Source: CAZAPG01 sp964486935 (GTDB taxonomy: Bacteria > Chloroflexota > Anaerolineae > 4572-78 > J111). From it: DNA of 64,000 bases. Position numbers and translations under genes: made by a program. The notes beneath the pieces were generated by a model. That model searched no databases. It saw nothing but the letters and a program-made list of their open reading frames with translations, and was not told the DNA's origin. This document shows, piece by piece, positions 53,344 through 61,021 of the stretch. The stretch is taken from assembly GCA_964486935.1 (NCBI GenBank), contig CAZAPG010000015.1:1-64000 (forward strand), in the 5' to 3' direction. How positions within the stretch are numbered: position 1 is the stretch's first letter; every line of letters begins with the position of its first letter.

Positions 53344-56300
53344 CAAAGTCTGTTGGGAGCAAGGCTCCGGAAGTTGTTTTTTGCATACGGTAGGCATTTC
53401 TGGAAACCGGTATCAGTTTGGGGGGATCAGCCCTGGTTTGCGTGTTCAGGTTATCTTCGAGTATTTTTGATAATTCTGCGATGGCCGGTTTTTCAAAAAT
53501 CAGCCGCAATGGAAGCTCCACCTGATAATCGCTGTGAATTCTGGCAATTACCCGGGCGGCCAGCAGCGAATGTCCCCCCAATTCAAAGAAGTTGTCGTGG
53601 ATGCCCACTTGCGCAAGTTGTAATACCTCGGCCCAAATTTTAGCCAGCATTTTTTCGGCGCGGGTTGCCGGCGGAGTAAATTCGGTTTCAAGGTTTGGGC
53701 GCGTTGGGGCAGGCGCCGGCAGCGCCAGGCGATTGATTTTGCCGTTGGGGGTCAGGGGCAAATTATCCAGCGGTATCAGGGTCGACGGGAGCATGTAATC
53801 AGGCAGCTTCTCTTTAAGATGGCGAACCAGCTCTCCAACGCTAACGGAGTGGCCCTGACCGGCCACCACATAGGCGATTAAGCGTTTATCCCCAGGCTGA
53901 AATTGATGGGCGCTAACCACGGCCTCTTGCACCGCCGGATGCTGGCGCAGGGTTGCCTCGATTTCGCCGGGTTCAACCCTGAAGCCTCTGATTTTTAGCT
54001 GCTGGTCAATTCGCCCTAAAAACTCAATATTGCCATCCGGTAGATAACGGGCCAAATCGCCGGTTTTATATAAACGCTCGCCCGGTGTTGAGCTGAAAGG
54101 ATTGGGAATAAACTTTTCGGCGGTCAGGCCGGGCTGGTTTAAGTAACCACGCCCTAAACCAGCGCCGCCAATATACAATTCTCCCGGAACTTCTACCGGC
54201 ATTGGGTTTAAATAGTCGTCTAATATATAAACTTGCAGGTTATGGATGGGCTTGCCAATGGGAACATTTTTAATAGTAACTCCGTTGGTAGCCAGGCAGT
54301 CCAAATCGTTAATGGTGGCAACGATGGTGGTTTCAGTGGGACCATAAGTATTAAATATTCTGACCGATGAGTCTACCCGCCTGAACCAGGCTTCCAGCCG
54401 ATCTGGCAGGGCCTGTTCCCCACCAATCCAAACCATCCTTAGAGTTGGCGGCAGAGACAACTGTTCTTGTTCTAGCCAAACCACCAGCTCATGCCAGAAA
54501 GCAGTGGGCAGGCTAAGAATGGTTATGCCCCAATCCCAGCATGTCTTTAAAAACAAAGAGGCCGAACCAAGCATTGCGTTGTTACGTAGCACCAACGTGC
54601 CGCCGCCCGTCAGGCAGGTAAATATCTCTTCAACAGAGGTATCAAAACTAAACGAGGCAAATTGGAGCATCCGGTCACGTCTATCCAGCCCAAACCGGCT
54701 TGTGGAAACTTGCAGATAATTTGCCACCGCCCGGTGAGAAATTTGCACGCCCTTAGGCCAACCCGTTGAGCCAGAAGAGTAAATTACATACATTAAATTT
54801 TGAGATGACACCTTGGAAATTTGATTTTGGGATGGCTCCGCGCTTATCAGTTCCCAAATTGAGTCTAACCAAACGGTTTGGATTTTTTGGGGGTTAAACT
54901 CAAGATGCTGTCGGGTTATTAGCAAAGACACATTGGCATCGTTGAGCATAAATCTCAATCGCTCCCCAGGGTAGGTTGGATCTAGCGGCACGTAAGCGCC
55001 TCCGGCTTTGAGAATGGCTAAAATTGCCACTATCATTTCGATTGAACGTTCCAGACATACCCCCACCAGCACCTCCGGCCCAACGCCCAGCTTGTGGAGA
55101 TAATGGGCCAGTTGGTTGGCTTGCCGGTTCAGGTCGCCATAAGTGAGATGATGGTCGTCAAACACTACGGCAATCGCCTGCGGGGTGCGTTGAGCCTGGG
55201 CTTCAAACAGGTGGTGGACACACAGGTGTTGGGGATAGTCGGCGCGGGTGTCGTTCCATTCGACCAGCAGCCGGTGGCGTTCGGGTTGGGAGAGCAGGGG
55301 CAGGCGGGCAATGGGTTGGGCGGGATTGCTGACAGCGCCCTCAAGCAAAGTTTGGAAGTAGCCGGCCATTCGCTCGATGGTGGCGGCCTCAAACAAATCG
55401 GTGTTGTATTCAAACCAGCAATGCATACCCGCCCGGCTCTCTATAACCTCAAGCGACAGGTCCACCCCGGTGGTATTTGCATCAAATTCAAACGGCTCGA
55501 TGACCAGGTTGGGAATAGTGATCTTGTCTTCCGGGATGTTTTCTAAATTGAAAATTACCTGGAAAATGGGCGTCCGGCTCGGGTCTCGCCGGGGTTTGAG
55601 ATGTTCGACCAATTTTTCGAACGGCAACGCCTGATGGTCAAGCGCCTCCAGGGCGGTTTGGTGGATTTGCTGTAACAATTCTTGAAAGGATGGGTTGCCG
55701 GCCAGATTTGCGCGTAGCGCCAGCGTATTAATAAAACAGCCAATTAACTGTTCGGTTTCAGGGTGTAGACGCCCGGCAATGGGCGAACCAACCACAATAT
55801 CATCCTGCCGCGAATAGCGAGACAGCAACACCCCAAACGCGGCCAAAAGCGTGGTAAACAGGGTAACGCCTTCCTGCCGGCTTAAAGTTTTGAGCGATTG
55901 TGACAGCCCGGCGGACAGCAGCAGGTGATGTCTGGCGCCATTGTAAGTGTGAAGCGCCGGACGTGGGCGGTCGGTGGGCAGCTCTAAAGCGGGCGGCGCG
56001 CCGGCAAGTTTGGCCTGCCAGTAAGCCAGCAGAGATTGCAGCCCTTCGTCTTTGAGTTGCTCTCGCTGCCAGTGGGCAAAGTCGGCGTATTGAATGGGCA
56101 GTTCAGACAGCAAAGGGGTTTTGCCGGCAACGTGGGCATTATAAAGCGTTGCCAGTTCTGTTTTAAACACCGTGGCCGACCAGCCATCAAAGGCAATATG
56201 ATGAATGACGACCAGCAGCACATGCTCCGTTTTATCCAGGCGCAATAGCGTGGCGCGAAACAGCGGCCCGGTTGACAGGTCGAAAGAACGCCGTGTCTCT

Positions 56301-56740
56301 TCAACCGCAAGTTGGCCGGCAATAATATTTTGCCGTTCTGCGGGTTGGTTGCTTATATCGACAACTGCCAGCGTGACCGGCTGAGGCGGCCTGATTATTT
56401 GAACCGGTTGCCCGTCCTGGGCTGGAAAGGTGGTTCGCAGAATCTGGTGGCGGCGGATAATTTCATTCAGGGCCTGCTCCAGGGCAATATGGCTTAATTC
56501 GCCCTTGAAACGCAGGGCCAGCGGACGGTTGAAAGCCGCACTACCTGGCTGATACCGGTCTAGAAACCACATTCGCTCTTGGGTAAAGGAGAGGGGCGCC
56601 GGGCCGGCATCGGAGCGTGGTTGGATAACTCGCGCCAGGCCGGAAGCGTTGGCGGCCTTTTGCAGCCGCTGTTGAAGCAACGCCTGTTTGGCGGGTGAAA
56701 GATTAGATTGTCGGCGTGATAAGCTGGTTTTGTCTGTCAT
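53336..56740 (-). CDS. nonribosomal peptide synthetase, C-A-PCP (first amino-acid module)
   Basis: A 1134-residue single-module synthetase. C domain about 48-485 (HHIAFDG near 181); A domain about 510-1010 (YSSGSTGWPKG near 657, SFDTSVEEIF, NTYGPTE); PCP about 1030-1095 (GGHSLL near 1056). Hand-read code DTESWGTIVK: the amino-acid-binding Asp is present, but I know no substrate for it. Its C domain would join the starter unit to this residue. Start overlaps the ligase-carrier gene stop by four bases. The A-domain flanks match those of A1 in the terminal synthetase while the cores differ. Confidence 0.93.
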   Translation of the reverse strand: MTDKTSLSRRQSNLSPAKQALLQQRLQKAANASGLARVIQPRSDAGPAPLSFTQERMWFLDRYQPGSAAFNRPLALRFKGELSHIALEQALNEIIRRHQILRTTFPAQDGQPVQIIRPPQPVTLAVVDISNQPAERQNIIAGQLAVEETRRSFDLSTGPLFRATLLRLDKTEHVLLVVIHHIAFDGWSATVFKTELATLYNAHVAGKTPLLSELPIQYADFAHWQREQLKDEGLQSLLAYWQAKLAGAPPALELPTDRPRPALHTYNGARHHLLLSAGLSQSLKTLSRQEGVTLFTTLLAAFGVLLSRYSRQDDIVVGSPIAGRLHPETEQLIGCFINTLALRANLAGNPSFQELLQQIHQTALEALDHQALPFEKLVEHLKPRRDPSRTPIFQVIFNLENIPEDKITIPNLVIEPFEFDANTTGVDLSLEVIESRAGMHCWFEYNTDLFEAATIERMAGYFQTLLEGAVSNPAQPIARLPLLSQPERHRLLVEWNDTRADYPQHLCVHHLFEAQAQRTPQAIAVVFDDHHLTYGDLNRQANQLAHYLHKLGVGPEVLVGVCLERSIEMIVAILAILKAGGAYVPLDPTYPGERLRFMLNDANVSLLITRQHLEFNPQKIQTVWLDSIWELISAEPSQNQISKVSSQNLMYVIYSSGSTGWPKGVQISHRAVANYLQVSTSRFGLDRRDRMLQFASFSFDTSVEEIFTCLTGGGTLVLRNNAMLGSASLFLKTCWDWGITILSLPTAFWHELVVWLEQEQLSLPPTLRMVWIGGEQALPDRLEAWFRRVDSSVRIFNTYGPTETTIVATINDLDCLATNGVTIKNVPIGKPIHNLQVYILDDYLNPMPVEVPGELYIGGAGLGRGYLNQPGLTAEKFIPNPFSSTPGERLYKTGDLARYLPDGNIEFLGRIDQQLKIRGFRVEPGEIEATLRQHPAVQEAVVSAHQFQPGDKRLIAYVVAGQGHSVSVGELVRHLKEKLPDYMLPSTLIPLDNLPLTPNGKINRLALPAPAPTRPNLETEFTPPATRAEKMLAKIWAEVLQLAQVGIHDNFFELGGHSLLAARVIARIHSDYQVELPLRLIFEKPAIAELSKILEDNLNTQTRADPPKLIPVSRNAYRMQKTTSGALLPTDFDD
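54971..55411 (-). repeat. near-identical NRPS segment, copy B
   Basis: Partner of 48251-48691 at a constant offset of 6720 bases. A second, less perfect match (about 90% by eye) lies on the other side of the A core, around 53900-54140 versus 47213-47455, at an offset of 6687. Confidence 0.9.
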
Positions 56741-58557
56741 AAGTCAATAAATTGTCGCAGTTCTGCGTCGGTTAAATCTTCAATATCGCGCAATAGCAAA
56801 TCTTCAATTAAAAGGGCCTGCTCGGCAATGGTGGGTGCCGTGAAAACCGCTTTTAGTGGAAACTGTATTTCAAAGGCAGCGTTAATCCGGGCCACCAGCC
56901 GGCCCGCTTGCAGCGAGTCGCCACCCACGGCAAAAAAGTTATGGTGAATGCCTGCCTGCTCAAGGCCCAATATCTCTGCCCAAAACCGGCCTAAAATCTC
57001 TTCGGTGGGCGTGGCCGGTGGCACAAAGGCCACGTTCAGTTGATGGGCCAGTTTTTCCGCCAGCCCGATGCGCTGCAATTTACCGGTTGGCCCTTTGGGA
57101 ATTTCATCAACAATGACCAGTTGGCTGGGCACTTTATAATCTGCCAGCCGCTTAAACGCAAACTGGCGTAATTCTTTTTCTGTGGCAACTTTGCCGGCGT
57201 GTAAAATTATGGCCGCCGCCACATCTTCGCCCAGCGTAGGGTGGGGTACCGCAAAGGTGATGGCCTGTTTGACAGACTCGTGCGCCAGCAGCGCCTCATC
57301 AACCTCTCGCGGAGCAATTTTTTCGCCGCCGCGATTGATGATTTCTTTCAGCCGGCCATTAATATACAGATACCCCTCGGCGTCCAGATAGCCCTGGTCG
57401 CCGGTGCGAAACCAGCCGTTGGTGAAGGCTTTCTGGTTGGCCTGGGGGTTGTGCTGGTAGCCGGGGGTCACATTAACCCCCCGGATAACAATTTCACCGG
57501 TTTGACCGGCCGGCAGCAGATTGCCGGCTTCGTCCATAATGGCAATTTCCGGCCCGGCGGCCAGACCTACCGAACCGGCTTTACGCTGACGCGGCGGCAA
57601 GGGGTTGCTGGCCATCTGGTGGGCCGCTTCGGTCATTCCGTAAGATTCGATGACGGGTACGCGGAATAATTCTTCCAGCCGATCCATCACCCTGGGCGGC
57701 AGCGAAGCCGACGAAGAGCGAATAAAACGCAGGCGACTGCGGGCAATAATATTTTGGTGATGGTCTGCCGCTTCAAGTACGGCCTGGTGAATAGTTGGCA
57801 CCGCCGAGTACCAGGTGGGCTGCAGGGCGTCTACCCATTCAAAAAATTTGGCCGGGTCAAAACCGGGGGTGCAAACCACGCTGGCGCCCGCCGCCATCGA
57901 AGATAGCAACGCGCCCATCAGCCCGTGGATATGGAACAGAGGCATTACATTGAGGCAGCGGTCGGCAGGCGTTAATTCAAGCGCGCGCAAGATATTATGC
58001 GCCGAGGCGCAAAGGTTGGCCTGGGTCAGCGGCACTATTTTGGGCCGGGCTGTTGTACCCGATGTGTGCAGCACCAGCGCCACATCATCGGGCCGGGCTG
58101 CCCTGGGTTGCTGCGGCTTGACCTCCTGCAACCCGGATAATTCAAACATTCCGGCAGCACGCCGGGGTGCGGGAGTCAGCTCGATGACGGGAATATTGCG
58201 GGTTTGGGCCACCTCTCTGGCCGGCGAGTCCTGGTCAGCCTGAACAATCAGGGCCGTGGCGTTTAAATCGGTCAGGTAAAAGTCAAACTCTTCCGTTCCG
58301 TAGGCCGGGTTGAGCGGCGCGGCGGTGGCTCCGGCAGCTACAGCCAAAAAAGTGACGGCCATTTCCGGGCCGTTGGGCAGCACAATGGCTACCGGGTGGT
58401 TAGGGTCAATGCCCATAGATTTGAACCGGCCAATAGTTTGCTCGACTTGCCGGAGCAGGGCCGCATAACTTAGCGGGGCGCGGTTGGGTGCGGTAATGGC
58501 TACAGCATCTGGATTTTGGGCGGCTTGATGTTGGATGAGTGAATAGACGGTTTTCAT
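56737..58557 (-). CDS. AMP-dependent acyl/carboxylate ligase fused to a carrier protein (NRPS starter)
   Basis: A 606-residue loading protein: an adenylate-forming ligase (about 5-510) plus a carrier domain (VGGDSLQAG near 544). Motifs: LVLHTSGTTARPKIVPLTQ, MPLFHIHGLMGALLSSMA, SYGMTEAAHQMASNP, NGRLKEIINRGGEKIAPREV and PKGPTGKLQRI. This pattern resembles oxalyl-CoA synthetase (Pcs60)-type ligases rather than fatty-acyl-AMP ligases, so a small carboxylate is as likely as a fatty acid. There is no condensation domain, so it primes the assembly line. A GTG 24 bases upstream is in frame; I prefer the ATG at 58557. First gene of the NRPS operon. Confidence 0.9.
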   Translation of the reverse strand: MKTVYSLIQHQAAQNPDAVAITAPNRAPLSYAALLRQVEQTIGRFKSMGIDPNHPVAIVLPNGPEMAVTFLAVAAGATAAPLNPAYGTEEFDFYLTDLNATALIVQADQDSPAREVAQTRNIPVIELTPAPRRAAGMFELSGLQEVKPQQPRAARPDDVALVLHTSGTTARPKIVPLTQANLCASAHNILRALELTPADRCLNVMPLFHIHGLMGALLSSMAAGASVVCTPGFDPAKFFEWVDALQPTWYSAVPTIHQAVLEAADHHQNIIARSRLRFIRSSSASLPPRVMDRLEELFRVPVIESYGMTEAAHQMASNPLPPRQRKAGSVGLAAGPEIAIMDEAGNLLPAGQTGEIVIRGVNVTPGYQHNPQANQKAFTNGWFRTGDQGYLDAEGYLYINGRLKEIINRGGEKIAPREVDEALLAHESVKQAITFAVPHPTLGEDVAAAIILHAGKVATEKELRQFAFKRLADYKVPSQLVIVDEIPKGPTGKLQRIGLAEKLAHQLNVAFVPPATPTEEILGRFWAEILGLEQAGIHHNFFAVGGDSLQAGRLVARINAAFEIQFPLKAVFTAPTIAEQALLIEDLLLRDIEDLTDAELRQFIDL

Positions 58558-58596
58558 TAAACGATATGCCTTTGGCGACACATTTAGCCCAGCGTA

Positions 58597-58613
58597 TATA
58601 CTAATTTAGTATA
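58597..58613. promoter_or_regulatory. 17-bp palindrome over the NRPS operon promoter
   Basis: TATACTAA-T-TTAGTATA: eight perfect pairs around one central base. It covers the predicted -10 on the minus strand, about 40 bases before the first ATG, and is a natural operator for a dimeric repressor. Confidence 0.6.
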
Positions 58614-58634
58614 ATCGAATATCTTTAGAGGCAA
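58608..58634 (-). promoter_or_regulatory. promoter of the NRPS operon
   Basis: Minus strand: TTGCCT (58634-58629), 15 bases, TATACT (58613-58608). The spacing is short, so the exact -35 is uncertain. Confidence 0.4.
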
Positions 58635-58736
58635 ATATAAAATTCATTTGAATTTCATATAAGTTTATAGGCTTCTGCAAACTGTTGTGGGAAACGTAAT
58701 AGATACAGAGATATTGAGCAAATTGGGTGAAGAGGG

Positions 58737-59477
58737 TCAGGTGGTGAGTCCGGTTGCGGCGGGCTGGTCAACAAACCAATGCAGTTGACCGGCAGGTTGC
58801 ACTCGTTGAGCCGGCAGAATCTGGTCTGAAGCTGTGTCGGTTATCACCTGTTGCAACGCTCTGCTTTTGCCCGCGCCGGCAGTGATAAAAGCAACATGAC
58901 GGGCTTGATTGATAACCGGCAGGGTAAGCGTAATGCGTTCCGGCGGCGGCTTGGGCGAGTTAGAGACCGGCGCAACCCAGCGCGTGGTTTCGGCCAGCAG
59001 GGCGTGGCCGGGAAACAGAGAAGCTGTATGGCCATCTTCGCCCATGCCCAGCAAAATCAGGTCGAAAGCGGGCACGCGGGGCGGTTTAAGGTTGAAAACC
59101 CGGCTCATGGTATGCTGGTAAGTTTGGGCGGCCTGCTCAAGCGGCAGGGTGTGGTCCAATTGATAAATTTGCGATTCGGGGATGGCGACATGCTCAAAAA
59201 GCTGCTCGCGGACCAGTTGGTAGTTGCTTTCAGGGTGGTCTGGCGGTACGTAGCGCTCATCGGCAAAAAAGACATGCCAGGCCGGCCAGCCAACCGGCAA
59301 CTGCGCCAGCGGCGGGCACAAAATTTTAGGCAGCGAACCGCCCGAAAAGGCCACCGTAAAGCGTCCGTGGGCGGCCACTGCCGCCGCAGAAACATCGGCC
59401 ACATACTCGGCGGCGGCCTCTCCCAACTCTTGCAGCGAGGCAAAGACGTGCAGGTGGAGCGTTTCTGGAGAACTCAA
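58737..59477 (-). CDS. pgl: 6-phosphogluconolactonase
   Basis: Hydrolyses 6-phosphogluconolactone in the oxidative pentose phosphate pathway. The 246-residue protein has AFSGGSLPKIL, FFADERYVPPDHPESN and LGMGEDGHTASLFPG, the three family blocks. A longer frame overlaps zwf, but homology begins at LSSPETLH; I place the start at the TTG at 59477, six bases after the zwf stop, with AGGA upstream. Last gene of gnd-zwf-pgl. Confidence 0.93.
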   Translation of the reverse strand: MSSPETLHLHVFASLQELGEAAAEYVADVSAAAVAAHGRFTVAFSGGSLPKILCPPLAQLPVGWPAWHVFFADERYVPPDHPESNYQLVREQLFEHVAIPESQIYQLDHTLPLEQAAQTYQHTMSRVFNLKPPRVPAFDLILLGMGEDGHTASLFPGHALLAETTRWVAPVSNSPKPPPERITLTLPVINQARHVAFITAGAGKSRALQQVITDTASDQILPAQRVQPAGQLHWFVDQPAATGLTT

Positions 59478-59482
59478 CGTAA

Positions 59483-61018
59483 CTAACCATCCTTGCTTTC
59501 GCTGCAACCGTACAGCCAACGCCGGCCATCGGCGTGAATAAACTCTTCGGCTTTGCCCGGTCCCCAGGTGCCGCTTTCATAAAAGGCCAGGGTGGGCGCA
59601 TATTTTTTATTGGCCCAACCCTCTAAAATAGGGTCAACCAGCGCCCAGGCCAGCTCAATTTCATCGCTGCGGGTAAAGAGCGAGGCGTCGCCGTGCAGGG
59701 CGTCCAAAATCAGGCGCTCGTAGGCATCGGGCAGGGTGTTTTTGCCAAAATCCTGCTCGTACAAAAATGTCATATCTACCGAGCGAGTGCGCATACCCGC
59801 GCCGGGCACTTTGGTTTCAAAGCGCAGGTTCATGCCCTCGTTGGGTTGCAGGCACAGGGCCAGCACGTTGGGTGGAAGCTGTTCGTCGGGCGGCAGGGGA
59901 AACATGAGGTGGGGCACGTGTCGAAATTGAATGGAAATTTCGGTCACTTTATCGGCCAGGGCCTTGCCGGAGCGCAAATAAAAAGGCACGTTGCGCCAGC
60001 GCCAGTTGTTAATAAACAGCTTGAGCGCGGCAAAGGTGGGGGTTTCGGTGCCGGCGCTAACACCTTTTTCATCGCGGTAAGTGCGATATTGGGCGCGAAC
60101 GGTATACTGCCCCACATCCCCAGGCTGAATGGGCTGGATGGCCTTGAGCACCTTTACTTTTTCATCGCGCAGGGCGGTGGCGTTAAATTCGGCGGGCGGC
60201 TCCATGGTGGTTAGGGTGAGCAGTTGCAAAAGGTGGTTTTGAAACATATCGCGCATAATGCCGGCGGTATCGTAATAGCCGGCCCGGCTGCCCAGTCCAA
60301 CTTCTTCGGAGACGGTAATCTGAACGTGGTCAATATAATTGCGGTTCCAGAGCGGTTCAAAAATGGCGTTGGCAAAGCGAAAGACCAGCAGGTTTTGCAC
60401 GGTTTCTTTGCCAAGATAATGGTCAATGCGGTAAACCTGGCTTTCTTTAAAGACCTCGTGAACCTGGTGGTTCAACTCTGTGGCCGAGGCTAAATCGTGC
60501 CCAAAGGGTTTTTCAATAATGATGCGCCGCCAGTTTTCTTCGCTTTGACCGGCCAGCCCGGCCCGGCCAAGCTGGTCAACAATAACCGGGTAAAGAAAGG
60601 GCGGGGTAGACAGGTAAAACAGGCAGTTACAGGCGCCGCCGACCTTTTCGTCAATTTCGGCCAGCAGTTTGCCCAGCTTGTTGTAGGCTTCGGGGTCGTC
60701 GTAGTTGGCCTGGTGATAGAAAATGTTTTTGGCAAAAGCATCCCATTTTTGGCATTGGCTGGGTTTAATCCGCGAGTAGGACTCGACCGATTTTTTGACC
60801 TTTTTTCTAAAGCCGTCGTCGTCCATTTCACTACGAGCCATGCCCACAATGCTGAATTGCTCCGGCAACAGCCCTTCGCAGGTGAGGCTAAAGAGGGCCG
60901 GCATGAGCTTGCGATGGGTTAAATCGCCCGACGCGCCAAAAATTACCACCACGCAGGGGTCGGGCACTTTGCGGAGTTCGTCTTTGGGCATAACGCTGGC
61001 GCTATCTTGCTGCACCAT
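59483..61018 (-). CDS. zwf: glucose-6-phosphate dehydrogenase
   Basis: First enzyme of the oxidative pentose phosphate pathway, making NADPH and 6-phosphogluconolactone. The 511-residue protein has the cofactor motif FGASGDLTHRKLMPAL and the active-site RIDHYLGKETVQN. FEPLWNRNYIDHVQI and GLGSRAGYYDTAGIMRDM follow. Length is usual. AGGAGG stands before the ATG and partly within the end of gnd, whose stop is three bases upstream. Confidence 0.97.
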   Translation of the reverse strand: MVQQDSASVMPKDELRKVPDPCVVVIFGASGDLTHRKLMPALFSLTCEGLLPEQFSIVGMARSEMDDDGFRKKVKKSVESYSRIKPSQCQKWDAFAKNIFYHQANYDDPEAYNKLGKLLAEIDEKVGGACNCLFYLSTPPFLYPVIVDQLGRAGLAGQSEENWRRIIIEKPFGHDLASATELNHQVHEVFKESQVYRIDHYLGKETVQNLLVFRFANAIFEPLWNRNYIDHVQITVSEEVGLGSRAGYYDTAGIMRDMFQNHLLQLLTLTTMEPPAEFNATALRDEKVKVLKAIQPIQPGDVGQYTVRAQYRTYRDEKGVSAGTETPTFAALKLFINNWRWRNVPFYLRSGKALADKVTEISIQFRHVPHLMFPLPPDEQLPPNVLALCLQPNEGMNLRFETKVPGAGMRTRSVDMTFLYEQDFGKNTLPDAYERLILDALHGDASLFTRSDEIELAWALVDPILEGWANKKYAPTLAFYESGTWGPGKAEEFIHADGRRWLYGCSESKDG

Positions 61019-61021
61019 GGC

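Noticed and set aside
53343..53397. Upstream ATG as start of the second NRPS protein
   Set aside because: It would overlap the preceding gene by 62 bases without a ribosome-binding site; the ATG at 53343 overlaps by eight bases and fits coupling.
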